This document shows, one piece after another, positions 1-8,346 of a stretch of DNA of 59,278 nt (within the stretch, counting starts at the first letter, position 1; every line of letters begins with the position of its first letter). The notes below the pieces were generated by a model. That model worked only from the letters and a program-made list of their open reading frames with translations, made no database searches and was not told where the DNA came from. The stretch is taken from NCBI GenBank assembly GCA_046296655.1, contig JBKBLE010000012.1, forward strand, positions 1 through 59,278, read 5' to 3'. Both the position numbers and the translations under genes were made by a program. This DNA comes from Cloacibacterium sp046296655. Its GTDB lineage: Bacteria > Bacteroidota > Bacteroidia > Flavobacteriales > Weeksellaceae.

Positions 1-103
1 TTCCCCAACATATTTGCAAGGTTTTAATGCTCTAAGATACGAAATCCTGCAAAGAAAAACAAGAAAAATTACAATTATTTTATTGATTGTCAATGCGTTG
101 ATG

Positions 104-2596
104 CTATTTTAAGGAGCGACTAAATAACAGAATTCCGTTTTCCCAAAATGCTCTGAAAAGTGGATTATCTATCATGTAGACTACTTTACCAGAACCTTTG
201 CTTTCTACTGAATAACTTACCGTTTCGGGTAGTTTTTTTCCGAAATTGTGGCCAATATAACCATAGCTTTTATAGTTTTTAGGTACATAAACTACATTGT
301 TGCTTCCTTTTAATAAAGAATAGATTTTGTCTCCCGTTTTTAAACTGTAATATTTTTTGCCTAATCCAAAAGATAAAGGATGGGTAATGTCTAAATTATT
401 CTCAATGATTGCACCGGGAATAGAATTGGCCAATAATCTTCTTTCTTCACTGCCAGAATCTAAGAAACGTTCTTTCAATTCCTTTTCCTTTTTTAATTTT
501 TCCGCAGCTTGTTTTTCTTCATCTGAAGCATAAGGATTTAAGGCGAAACCTTCTTTTCCGTCAAAGATATTCAGTGCGCCATCAATTGCAATTACTTTTC
601 CGCCATTGTTAATCCATTCTGTTAATCTCTTCATTTCAGCATCAGAAAAATTATATTTTCCGTCTGCCAACACCAAAGTATTAAATTCAAAAAGTTTTAC
701 ATTTTTGAGTTTATTTTGCTCCACAATTGTTACAGGATAATTCAAGATTTCATCAAAATAATACCAAGCAGCACCAAATTCTGTAGAAGTAACGCCTTCA
801 CCAGAGAGTAAAAGCACTTTTGGAGCTTTCATCAACGGGAAGTTTTCTCCACCTAAATCTTTAGCATTTTTAGAAAAACCTGTAGAAATAGTAGTGAAAT
901 CATTTTTCTTTTTTACGATTTCTCCTACAAGGTTTTCAAAATCAGTAATTTTTGGGTTGTCTCCTTTAGTGATAACAATTCCTCCAGGTTCTATGGTAGC
1001 CTCGCCGAAAATAGCCTGTTTCATGGCATATCTTACTTTAATGTCTTTTTTGTGAAGTTCGCCTACAATTTCTGCAGAAATTCTGTTATTCCAAGGTACA
1101 TAAAATGCGTAAACGTTTTTCGGAATTTCTTTAGAAGTAGTTTCAATAGAATTTTTTGTTTTTACATTTAAAGCATTTTTTACCGCATAACCTTGCACGC
1201 CGTAAGCTAAAGGAAGGCTCCAAGCGGTAATGTCATAAGAAAGGCTATCCGTCATTTTATTAGTAGGCTCAAACAAAATTTGTGTAAAAACCGCTTTCGG
1301 TTGATCTACTTTTACAATTAAATCATTGGGCTCTACAGAAAAACTTTCATCTTTTTTACTGAAATAATTATAACCGCTTGTGCTCATTTTTTCAGTTGCA
1401 TAAGCATATTCTATTTTATTAATTTTGAGGAGTTCTGCTAATTGAACGTTTTTAGGATTGTGTTTAACCACATATGTAGCATATTTTCCTTTCATCTTCG
1501 TTCTAGGATTATTCATGAAATTTCTAAATCCTTTTATTAATGGTTCCATCTGCGAAGCGGAGGTTTCTACTACTGCTAAAACAGCAGTTTTATGATGGGT
1601 TATTCTTTCTTTGATGGTAAGATTTACACCATTTTCCATCGTAACTTCTCTACCGGCACGAATTCCGCCTTGTTCTATAGTCATTCCTACAGCTCCATTG
1701 TACATAGGATAAGTGTCTCCATAGCTAGGATAAAAAAGATCAAATCTTTCACTGGTATTATATAACCAATTTTTTTCGTCAAATTTTGCGGCAATATTTT
1801 TTCCTAATAATTTGTGAAAATCTTTTTGATAGGATTCAATAAATTCATGTTGAGGTTCTGCTGCAGGCGGAAAAAAATAAGGAGAATCATATCCTTGCTC
1901 ATGAATATCCGAATGTACATGTGGCATCCATTGGTTATAAATTGCCATTCTCTGCTTAGTTTCTGCTTGTGTTTGCCAAGCCCAATCTCTGTTCATATCA
2001 AAAACATAATGATTGTATCTTCCGCCAGGCCATTCTTCTGCATGTTCTCTGTCGAATTTATTAGGATTGGTATTTTTACCCGAAATTTCTCTTAGCCAGT
2101 TTCCGTATCTAGAAAATCCATCAGGGTTAAGACATGGGTCTAAGATAACAATTGTGTTTTTAAGCCATTCTTTAGTTGTTTTATTTTCTGGGTTTGCTAA
2201 TTCGTAAGCTACAGAAAGAGCGCTTTCGGTTCCAGCCCATTCGTTGCCATGTACATTAAAACTTAGCCAAACAATGAGCTTGTCGCCGATTTTGGTTGAG
2301 CTTTTAGGAGCCATACCAATAGAAGCTAAATTCTGAAGTCTTATTTCTTCTAGGTTGGCTAAATTTTCAGGAGTTGAGATATAATAAAGATTAAGATTTC
2401 TATGTTCTGAAGTTTCACCATATTTCTGGTGTTTTACATAAGGAGTTTGAGTGGTAAGATGATTGAAATAATCTTCTACTTGATGATAAAGGGTAATTTG
2501 TTTTCCATAAGTGGGTATAAATTCATTTGGACTTTTTACTTGTGCAAAACCAATTGCAAAAATATTAATCCAAAAAAGAAATAAGAGTTTTTTCAT
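104..2596 (-). CDS. Secreted M14-family zinc carboxypeptidase
   Basis: A large exported metallopeptidase of the M14 (carboxypeptidase A-like) family. It probably trims peptides in the periplasm or outside the cell. The N-terminus (MKKLLFLFW, then a hydrophobic stretch ending in FAQ) is a signal peptide. The zinc motif HGNE lies at about residues 116-119, a DIHEQG motif follows, and TIEQGG could hold the catalytic glutamate. The second half resembles the glutamine-amidotransferase-like domain seen in long Bacteroidota M14 proteins. I chose the ATG at 2596 because the longer reading frame to 2617 starts at TTG and puts seven residues before the signal peptide. The gene stands alone. The substrate is not predictable. 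Confidence 0.9.
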   Translation of the reverse strand: MKKLLFLFWINIFAIGFAQVKSPNEFIPTYGKQITLYHQVEDYFNHLTTQTPYVKHQKYGETSEHRNLNLYYISTPENLANLEEIRLQNLASIGMAPKSSTKIGDKLIVWLSFNVHGNEWAGTESALSVAYELANPENKTTKEWLKNTIVILDPCLNPDGFSRYGNWLREISGKNTNPNKFDREHAEEWPGGRYNHYVFDMNRDWAWQTQAETKQRMAIYNQWMPHVHSDIHEQGYDSPYFFPPAAEPQHEFIESYQKDFHKLLGKNIAAKFDEKNWLYNTSERFDLFYPSYGDTYPMYNGAVGMTIEQGGIRAGREVTMENGVNLTIKERITHHKTAVLAVVETSASQMEPLIKGFRNFMNNPRTKMKGKYATYVVKHNPKNVQLAELLKINKIEYAYATEKMSTSGYNYFSKKDESFSVEPNDLIVKVDQPKAVFTQILFEPTNKMTDSLSYDITAWSLPLAYGVQGYAVKNALNVKTKNSIETTSKEIPKNVYAFYVPWNNRISAEIVGELHKKDIKVRYAMKQAIFGEATIEPGGIVITKGDNPKITDFENLVGEIVKKKNDFTTISTGFSKNAKDLGGENFPLMKAPKVLLLSGEGVTSTEFGAAWYYFDEILNYPVTIVEQNKLKNVKLFEFNTLVLADGKYNFSDAEMKRLTEWINNGGKVIAIDGALNIFDGKEGFALNPYASDEEKQAAEKLKKEKELKERFLDSGSEERRLLANSIPGAIIENNLDITHPLSFGLGKKYYSLKTGDKIYSLLKGSNNVVYVPKNYKSYGYIGHNFGKKLPETVSYSVESKGSGKVVYMIDNPLFRAFWENGILLFSRSLK

Positions 2597-2671
2597 GTCT
2601 GATTTAAATTTTATCAAAAATAACGATTATATCATTATTAGAAATAGGTTTTTAAAGTTAAAAGACAATTC

Positions 2672-4114
2672 TTAATTCTTCACAGGAATATTCTTTAAAA
2701 TTTCTTGTAAATATTTCCAGAATTTTTGAGCAGAAGGAATATTCGCTCTTTCGTCTGGAGAATGCGCTCCTCTAATCGTAGGTCCGAAACTTACCATTTC
2801 CATTTTTGGATAATTCGCTCCAATAATTCCGCATTCTAAACCAGCATGGCAAGCTACAACGTGAGGTTTTGCTCCGAAATCTTTTTCATAAATTTCAGTC
2901 ATAATTTTAATGATTTCTGCACCTGGTTTTGGTTTCCAACCCGGATATGATCCCGAAAACTCAACTTGCATTCCTGCCAGTTCAAAAACAGATTTCAGTT
3001 GTTCGGCAACAGCCATTTTGGTAGATTCTACCGAAGAACGAGTAAGGTTTAAGATTTTTAAACTACCGTTTTTCAATTCTACTCTTGCGATATTATTAGA
3101 TGCTTCTACTAAATCTTCAACGTCTGGAGACATTCTGTAAACACCATTGTGAGCAGATTTTAAAGCTAAAATAATTTTTTTAGAGTCTTCTACAGAAAGT
3201 CCGTTCTCTGTATTTTCAGCGGTAGCGAAATGGATTTCTAAATCTTTTTCAACCGAAGCAAATTCTTCTAAAATATCAGATTTAAGAGTTTCTAATTTTT
3301 GTAAATATTCAGAAGCATTGTTTACGGCAACCAAAGCGTAAGCTTCTCTAGGAATAGCGTTTCTCAATCCACCTCCGTCAATAGAAACCAATTGAATTTC
3401 GTTTGAAATGCCTGCATAAAGCAATCTTCCCAAGATTACATTAGAGTTGCCAAAACCTTTATGAATATCCATTCCAGAGTGACCTCCTTGTAAACCTTTA
3501 ATTTCAATTTTCACAAAATTTGAAGAAGTGGAAGTCAGATTATAATTTGCAGAAGCCGTTACATCGATACCACCAGCGCAACCTATATCTATTTCGTCAT
3601 CTTCTTCAGTATCTAGATTTAATAAAATTTCGCCTGTTAATTGACCAGGTTTTAAACCAAGCGCACCAGTCATTCCAGTCTCTTCATCTATGGTAAAAAG
3701 TGCTTCAATAGCAGGATGAGCAATGTCCGTACTTTCTAAAATACTCATAATTGCTGCCACTCCCAGTCCATTATCTGCACCTAAAGTGGTTCCTTTTGCT
3801 TTTACCCAATCTCCGTCTACATACATTTCGATTCCTTGTGTATCAAAATCGAAATCTACATCATTATTTTTCTGACAAACCATGTCAAGGTGAGATTGTA
3901 AAACCACAGTTTGACGGTTTTCCATTCCTGCGGTTGCTGGTTTTTTGATGATGACGTTTCCTACTTCGTCTACAGAAGTGGGTAAACCAAGATTTTCTCC
4001 AAAATTTTTAATAAAAGCGATAACTCTTTCTTCCTTTTTTGAAGGACGTGGAACGGCGTTGAGAGCCGCAAAGTTTTTCCAAATAATTTGAGGTTCTAAA
4101 TGGGTAATTGACAT
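2672..4114 (-). CDS. pepD: Aminoacyl-histidine dipeptidase (PepD-type, M20C)
   Basis: A cytosolic metallo-dipeptidase of the PepD (carnosinase-like) family that cleaves Xaa-His and other dipeptides. At 480 residues it has the usual family length. Visible motifs are SHLDMV (H75, D77), the bridging aspartate in LGADNGLG (about D114), the catalytic pair in IDEETGMTGA (about E144/E145), and the PepD-typical LNLDTEEDDEIDIGCAGG stretch (two parts of one segment). A late histidine in GAHSPDER would complete the metal site. There is no signal peptide. It follows the M14 peptidase gene's strand with about 75 bp between them, so the two could be co-transcribed, but that is inference. Confidence 0.93.
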   Translation of the reverse strand: MSITHLEPQIIWKNFAALNAVPRPSKKEERVIAFIKNFGENLGLPTSVDEVGNVIIKKPATAGMENRQTVVLQSHLDMVCQKNNDVDFDFDTQGIEMYVDGDWVKAKGTTLGADNGLGVAAIMSILESTDIAHPAIEALFTIDEETGMTGALGLKPGQLTGEILLNLDTEEDDEIDIGCAGGIDVTASANYNLTSTSSNFVKIEIKGLQGGHSGMDIHKGFGNSNVILGRLLYAGISNEIQLVSIDGGGLRNAIPREAYALVAVNNASEYLQKLETLKSDILEEFASVEKDLEIHFATAENTENGLSVEDSKKIILALKSAHNGVYRMSPDVEDLVEASNNIARVELKNGSLKILNLTRSSVESTKMAVAEQLKSVFELAGMQVEFSGSYPGWKPKPGAEIIKIMTEIYEKDFGAKPHVVACHAGLECGIIGANYPKMEMVSFGPTIRGAHSPDERANIPSAQKFWKYLQEILKNIPVKN

Positions 4115-4161
4115 ATAAAATGATTTCTTACAAAGATAATGAATCGTGAAAATGTAAACAT

Positions 4162-4184
4162 AAAAAAACCTGCAAAATGCAGGT
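4162..4184 (-). terminator. Rho-independent terminator downstream of the LURP-one-like gene
   Basis: On the minus strand the hairpin CCTGCA-TTT-TGCAGG is followed by a run of seven T. It lies just past the stop of the gene at 4224-4820 and before the start of pepD, which fits termination of the former. Confidence 0.7.
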
Positions 4185-4223
4185 GTGAGTTTAGTTTATT
4201 TTGTAAAATTCTATAAAGTGGTG

Positions 4224-4820
4224 TTAACCTTTTGCTCTTTCTAATAAAACCATCATCATTAGGCTTAAAACCACCAAAGTTTCGTCTTCATCTGCAATGT
4301 CATTGATTTGGTCTAACTGAAATTTTCTACCAAAAAATGAAGGCATTTTCTTCAAACGGTAAATTTCCTTCCCGTTATTATCATGAACAATATAAGTAGG
4401 ATTGAAAAAGTAACCTGTAAAAATTCCCAAAATTGGAATTTCGGTAAAGAATCCGTCTATAATTTTTACCCAAGCATTTTCTTCTTGAACTTTATATTTT
4501 TGGTTGTCAAAAGCATCTAAAATAACATAAGTAGCCTTCCAAATAGAGCGCATTCCTTTTCTGGCGATTTTTCCTAAATTCTTTCCAGTGTGGTCTGTTA
4601 TCGCATAACTTGCGTTAAAATCTATCCATTGATTGGCTCTTATTCTAAAGTTTTCCTGCGTTCTGCTTTCGTTATTGTAAACAACTACATCTTCTTTTAG
4701 TTTGAATAATTTTTGACGAACATAAGCCAAAGAATTTCCGTTTTTATCAGAAATGTTGAAATCACTTGAAAGAGTAGAAATTTTGAATTTTAAAAATAGC
4801 GGATACTGAAGATTTTGCAT
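4224..4820 (-). CDS. LURP-one-related / phospholipid scramblase-like protein
   Basis: A 198-residue protein that resembles the Tubby-like LURP-one/scramblase fold: repeated beta-hairpin segments such as FNISDKNGNSLAYVRQK, YAITDHTGKNLGKIARK and YIVHDNNGKEIYRLKK, each with a D/NG turn followed by a basic strand, and a hydrophobic C-terminal helix (about residues 180-195). In bacteria the role of this family is not settled; membrane association is likely. No signal peptide is present. It is a single gene with its own terminator. The family call rests on pattern only, so confidence in a precise function is low. Confidence 0.65.
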   Translation of the reverse strand: MQNLQYPLFLKFKISTLSSDFNISDKNGNSLAYVRQKLFKLKEDVVVYNNESRTQENFRIRANQWIDFNASYAITDHTGKNLGKIARKGMRSIWKATYVILDAFDNQKYKVQEENAWVKIIDGFFTEIPILGIFTGYFFNPTYIVHDNNGKEIYRLKKMPSFFGRKFQLDQINDIADEDETLVVLSLMMMVLLERAKG

Positions 4821-4884
4821 AGAAATTTATTTTTGATAAAGATAATTTTAAATTTCCAAATTTTCAGATTTTCAAATTAAAAAG

Positions 4885-4892
4885 TACATTTG
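4885..4892 (+). promoter_or_regulatory. TAnnTTTG promoter box directly before recR
   Basis: TACATTTG matches the Bacteroidota -7 element and ends 4 nt before the recR ATG at 4897. Transcription would start at or next to the start codon, so the mRNA may be leaderless. No clear TTTG -33 element is seen at the ideal distance. Confidence 0.5.
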
Positions 4893-4896
4893 TATA

Positions 4897-5508
4897 ATGA
4901 ATTTTCCCAGTAAAGTTTTAGAAAAAGCCGTAGAAGAAATTTCTAGTTTGCCCGGAATTGGTAAAAAATCTGCATTGAGACTTGCTTTGCATTTGCTTCG
5001 CGTTCCAGAATCTCAAGGAATGGCACTAGGTAAAGCCATCCAAAAATTGGTAACGGACATTAAATATTGTCAGGAATGTCATAATTTTTCAGATGAAGAT
5101 ATTTGCGAAATTTGTAGTAATCATAAGAGAAATGATGAGGTTTTGTGCATTGTAGAAGATGTAAGAGATGTAATGGCGATAGAAAATACGGCTAAATTTA
5201 ATGGTAAATATTTGGTTTTGGGCGGTAAGATTTCTCCTATGGAAGGAATTGGGCCACATCAATTGAATATTTCTTCTATTGAAAGAAAACTGAATGAAGG
5301 AAAAGTAAAAGAATTGATTTTTGCGCTTTCTGCAACCATGGAAGGAGATACTACAGCATATTATTTATACAAAAAATTCAAAGAATTTCCGGTGACTTTT
5401 TCTACCATTGCTCGTGGAATTTCCGTGGGTGATGAGCTGGAATATGCAGACGAAATTTCCCTGGGAAGAAGTATTGTGAACCGTTTGCCTTACAACGAAA
5501 AAATGTAA
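4897..5508 (+). CDS. recR: Recombination protein RecR
   Basis: RecR acts with RecO (and RecF) to load RecA at single-strand gaps. The 203-residue protein shows the whole family layout: an N-terminal helix-hairpin-helix around SLPGIGKKSALRLA (residues 17-30), a four-cysteine zinc finger (C58, C61, C70, C73), then the Toprim domain beginning VLCIVEDVRDVMAIE and ending in the Walker-B-like TTAYYLYKKF and ARGISVGDELEYAD segments. Length matches the family. The two glycosyltransferase genes follow 21 bp downstream on the same strand and may share its transcript, although they have no functional link to it. Confidence 0.97.
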   Translation: MNFPSKVLEKAVEEISSLPGIGKKSALRLALHLLRVPESQGMALGKAIQKLVTDIKYCQECHNFSDEDICEICSNHKRNDEVLCIVEDVRDVMAIENTAKFNGKYLVLGGKISPMEGIGPHQLNISSIERKLNEGKVKELIFALSATMEGDTTAYYLYKKFKEFPVTFSTIARGISVGDELEYADEISLGRSIVNRLPYNEKM

Positions 5509-5529
5509 TTTTTATAAAAATTTCACTGC

Positions 5530-6315
5530 ATGATTTCTGTAATTATTCCTCTTTACAACGCCGAAAATACCATTCTAGCTGCACTAGATTCGGTGAAAAA
5601 TCAAGAAGGGAATTTTGATTTTGAAATTATGGTAATCAATGACGGTTCTACAGATAAAAGCGCTGAAAAAGTTCAACAATTCATAGACGAAAATCCTCAG
5701 TTAAATATTCAATTGATTCATCAGTATAACAAAGGTGTTTCATCGGCTAGAAATGCGGGTTTGAGATTGGCTAAAGGTGAATTTATAGCTTTTTTGGATG
5801 CAGACGATGTTTGGTTGCCCCACAAAACCAAAGTAATGATGAAGGTTATAGCAAAAAACCCTGAAATAGATTTTCTAGCTTCGTTCAGAAATAATGAATT
5901 TATAGGATTTCCTTATCGATATAACAATCAAAACCTTACAGAAATTACCTTGAGGAAGTTTCTTATTAGGTATATTGGTCAAACTTCTACCGCAATTTTT
6001 AGAAGAAAAGTATTAGAAAATACAGGCTATTTTGATGAAAATCAAAGGTTTGCAGAAGATGCGAATTATTGGCTTAGAATTTCTGAAAAAAATAAAATGT
6101 TCGTTTTAGGAGAAACGTTGGTGATTACGGGTTCAGGAAAGAAATCTTTCGGTGAATCTGGACTTTCGGGAAATCTTCCAGCAATGGAAAAAGGTTTTCA
6201 AAAAAATCTTAAAGAAATGCTTCATCAAAAAAGAATTTCTGCAATAGAATATTTCTTTTTCTATTTGTTTTTCAAGTTAAAATATATCATCAGAATTATA
6301 AGAGCGAGAATATAA
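5530..6315 (+). CDS. Family 2 glycosyltransferase
   Basis: A GT-A fold glycosyltransferase of family 2 that would transfer a sugar from a nucleotide donor during cell-surface polysaccharide or glycoprotein synthesis. The N-terminal nucleotide-binding strand ISVIIPLYNAENTI and INDGSTDKS are present, followed by the metal-binding DADDVW (DXD-type, about residue 96) and a late W/E-containing RFAEDANYWLRI acceptor-site motif. There is no membrane anchor except a weakly hydrophobic, aromatic C-terminus (FFFYLFFKLKYIIRII) that may associate with the membrane. Its stop overlaps the next start by one base (TAATG), so the two glycosyltransferases are probably translationally coupled. Confidence 0.9.
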   Translation: MISVIIPLYNAENTILAALDSVKNQEGNFDFEIMVINDGSTDKSAEKVQQFIDENPQLNIQLIHQYNKGVSSARNAGLRLAKGEFIAFLDADDVWLPHKTKVMMKVIAKNPEIDFLASFRNNEFIGFPYRYNNQNLTEITLRKFLIRYIGQTSTAIFRRKVLENTGYFDENQRFAEDANYWLRISEKNKMFVLGETLVITGSGKKSFGESGLSGNLPAMEKGFQKNLKEMLHQKRISAIEYFFFYLFFKLKYIIRIIRARI

Positions 6316-7154
6316 TGAAGCTTTCCATCATCATATTAAATTACAACGTTACCCAGTGGTTAAGAAATTGTCTTTTATCCATTGAAAAATATGTACATGA
6401 TATTGATTATGAGGTAATTGTGATTGATAATCAATCGCCAGATACTTCATGGAAAGAATTGATAGCGGAGTTTCCTCAAGTGAATTTTATAGAAAATTCT
6501 TCAAATGAAGGTTTCGCTAAAGCCAATAACAAAGCCGTAAAAACTGCAAAAGGCGAGTATATTTTATTGCTCAATCCAGATACAGAACTTGAAGGAAACT
6601 ACATGCGTGAAATTTTGGATTTTGCAGATGCTCAAGAAAATTTAGGTTGTCTTGGTGTGAGATTTCACGATTTGCAGGGCAATTTTTTACCAGAATGCAA
6701 GCGTTCTGTTCCTGATGTGTTTAATTCCTTTGAAAAATTATTTTCACCATTTCAGTCGAATCAGTCTTCTAAGAAAAACTATTACCGAAACGACATTGAA
6801 GAAACAGAAATTGCCCCAGTAGAAGTCATTACAGGTGCTTTTTTATTGATGATAAGAGAATTATATCTGGAAATTGGTGGTTTAGATGAATCGTATTTTA
6901 TGTACGGAGAAGATATAGATTTGTGTTACACCTTGCTGAAAAAAGGCTGTCAGAACTGGTATTACGGCAAACATTCTATTTTGCACATCAAAGGCGAAAG
7001 TACCATAAAAGATGAAAAATACCTTTCTAACTTTTACGGAGCCATGCAGATTTTCATTGAAAAATATTACAAGAAACAATCACCGTTGCAATATCAGTTT
7101 TTAAAGTTTGGACTAAAAGTTCGACACTTTATAGCAAAACTTCAACTCAAATAA
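6315..7154 (+). CDS. Family 2 glycosyltransferase (rhamnosyltransferase WbbL-like)
   Basis: A second GT2 enzyme, of the WbbL/rhamnosyltransferase-like subgroup. Typical motifs are SIIILNYN at the N-terminus, VIDNQSPDTS, the subgroup signature NEGFAKANNKA, the DXD-equivalent LLNPDTEL (about residues 92-99), and the acceptor-side GGLDESYFMYGEDIDLCY. The length (279) is usual. The product is probably a surface glycan, but the donor and acceptor cannot be read from the sequence. It is translationally coupled to the preceding GT2 gene and the pair ends at the strong hairpin at 7153-7188. Confidence 0.9.
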   Translation: MKLSIIILNYNVTQWLRNCLLSIEKYVHDIDYEVIVIDNQSPDTSWKELIAEFPQVNFIENSSNEGFAKANNKAVKTAKGEYILLLNPDTELEGNYMREILDFADAQENLGCLGVRFHDLQGNFLPECKRSVPDVFNSFEKLFSPFQSNQSSKKNYYRNDIEETEIAPVEVITGAFLLMIRELYLEIGGLDESYFMYGEDIDLCYTLLKKGCQNWYYGKHSILHIKGESTIKDEKYLSNFYGAMQIFIEKYYKKQSPLQYQFLKFGLKVRHFIAKLQLK

Positions 7155-7188
7155 AAAAGCGATTCAGAATTTCTGAATCGCTTTTTTT
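7153..7188. terminator. Bidirectional terminator between glycosyltransferase and secG
   Basis: A perfect stem (AGCGATTCAGA, short loop, TCTGAATCGCT) is flanked by A-runs on one side and T-runs on the other. It lies between converging genes, so it can serve the glycosyltransferases on the plus strand and secG on the minus strand. Confidence 0.88.
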
Positions 7189-7206
7189 AATATTGTAAAT
7201 AATAAA

Positions 7207-7545
7207 TTATTTCGTAGCAGTTGGTTTTTGAACCGGAGCTTGTGGAGCTGATTGAGCAGGAGCTTTAGCTTCTTTTTTCTCTGGTGCATTTACGTCTTTA
7301 ATTTGTACGCTTGGTTTTGCAGTAAGCACTACGCTTAAGAAAATCAATGATACAATGATAATCGCTAATACCCAAGTTGCTTTTTCCATAAAATCATTCG
7401 TTCTCTGTACGCCGAATTGTGCAGAAGAACCGCCAAACGTAGCAGATAAACCTCCACCTTTTGGGTTTTGTGCCATTACAATAATAACTAATAAAACACA
7501 AGCTATGATGATTAACACCATGAAAAGACTAAATATAGTACTCAT
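7207..7545 (-). CDS. secG: Protein translocase subunit SecG
   Basis: SecG is the small accessory subunit of the SecYEG channel in the inner membrane. The 112-residue protein has the family's two transmembrane helices (about residues 4-25 and 52-72) and between them the hallmark cytoplasmic loop VIMAQNPKGGGLSATFGG, ending in FGVQRTNDFMEKAT. The C-terminal tail is rich in K, A, P and Q, as is common in Bacteroidota. It is a single gene between the bidirectional terminator and a lipoprotein gene on the same strand. Confidence 0.95.
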   Translation of the reverse strand: MSTIFSLFMVLIIIACVLLVIIVMAQNPKGGGLSATFGGSSAQFGVQRTNDFMEKATWVLAIIIVSLIFLSVVLTAKPSVQIKDVNAPEKKEAKAPAQSAPQAPVQKPTATK

Positions 7546-7612
7546 CTTATATTAAAATTTTTGAGTTGCAAATGTAGTGATTATTTTTATAAAATTTGTA
7601 AAATATTATAAA

Positions 7613-8095
7613 TTAATTTGTTGGTAAAGGTGCGCCTACTGGAATATCACATCTGTGACCGGGCTGACCGTGTGCAGGATTCATTCCAGTTGCTACTGTT
7701 GTAGAACCAGCGTTGTTTTGTGGTGCAGCAATAGGAGCAGCAGTAGTGGTTTGATTATCAGTAGTTTTTACCGTTGTAGGTTCTGCTTTTTTAGAATTTA
7801 ATGGAGCGCCAACTGGGATGTCACATCTGTGATTCGGTTGTCCATGAGGTGGATTCATTCCCGGTGCAGTTGGTTTTGGCTGATTGACTGAAACTGTATT
7901 ACTTTGTGGAACAACAGGTGGAGAGTTTTTCATAGTGATAGGCGCAGAATTCTGTGCATTTGTCACATTTGATGAATCAGAAGCACTTTTTTGCTCATAA
8001 GAAGCCAATTCAGGAGAAAGGGTTTCAGGAGTTTCATTTTTTTTCTGACAAGAAACTAAAGCGAACGCTATTAGAACTAAAGCTATTTTTGTCAT
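7613..8095 (-). CDS. Lipoprotein with two GMNPxHGQPxHRCDIPVGAPL repeats
   Basis: A 160-residue predicted lipoprotein. MTKIALVLIAFALVSC gives a signal peptide with a lipobox cysteine at position 16. A low-complexity spacer rich in S, N, P, T and Q follows. Two near-identical copies of a proline- and histidine-rich motif (GMNPPHGQPNHRCDIPVG at about residue 79 and GMNPAHGQPGHRCDIPVG near the C-terminus) are the only conserved-looking parts. Each has one Cys and two His residues, which could bind a metal or heme, but that is inference. I recall the motif recurring in flavobacterial proteins of unknown function. It is the last ordinary chromosomal gene before the accessory island. Confidence 0.75.
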   Translation of the reverse strand: MTKIALVLIAFALVSCQKKNETPETLSPELASYEQKSASDSSNVTNAQNSAPITMKNSPPVVPQSNTVSVNQPKPTAPGMNPPHGQPNHRCDIPVGAPLNSKKAEPTTVKTTDNQTTTAAPIAAPQNNAGSTTVATGMNPAHGQPGHRCDIPVGAPLPTN

Positions 8096-8210
8096 ATTTT
8101 TATTAAAATCAAAACGTTAATATTAATTGGATAACTTTTAGTGGTAAATCTAAGTAAAATTTAGATTTATATTTTAGAAATTCTATTGGGGTAATTATTA
8201 ATTTTTTAGC

Positions 8211-8315
8211 ATTTTGAATCTTAATTAAAAAACAAACCTCTCTAAAATTGCTTCTAAAGAGGTCAAAATTTTATGTTTTTGAAAACTATTTTCTAAAAAA
8301 GAGAGTTGTGCAACA
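8211..8315. mobile_element. Remnant of the right end of the IS1182-like element
   Basis: This stretch is almost identical to the right end of the insertion sequence at 11590-13362 (its bases 13257-13362), differing by a few positions and one A in a homopolymer. It ends in the same terminal inverted repeat GAGTTGTGCAACA (8303-8315) followed by GCTAC. No transposase sequence and no left end are present here, so it is a solo end left by a deletion or a recombination. It directly abuts the half attC-like site at 8316-8333. Confidence 0.88.
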
Positions 8316-8333
8316 GCTACATATGTTGTAGGC
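8316..8333 (-). other. Half attC-like site at the distal end of cassette A
   Basis: Read on the minus strand, the end of cassette A is GCCTACAAC followed by ATATGTAGC, and then the IS remnant replaces the rest of the palindrome. GCCTACAAC is the exact reverse complement of the start of the same cassette (GTTGTAGGC, minus strand, at 11465-11457). The other arm of this site is missing; nothing convincing is left to the left of 8211. Confidence 0.65.
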
Positions 8334-8346
8334 AGTCTTTTTTGTC

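Noticed and set aside
1..103. Possible start of a minus-strand gene at 11 (ATG TTG GGG) with a weak promoter-like box
   Set aside because: Only three codons lie inside the window; a start cannot be told from chance.
8126..8145. GGATAAC ... AGTGG near 8130 as the missing arm of the attC-like site of cassette A
   Set aside because: Matches only a few bases, has no GC at the expected place and no pairing arm; too weak to claim.
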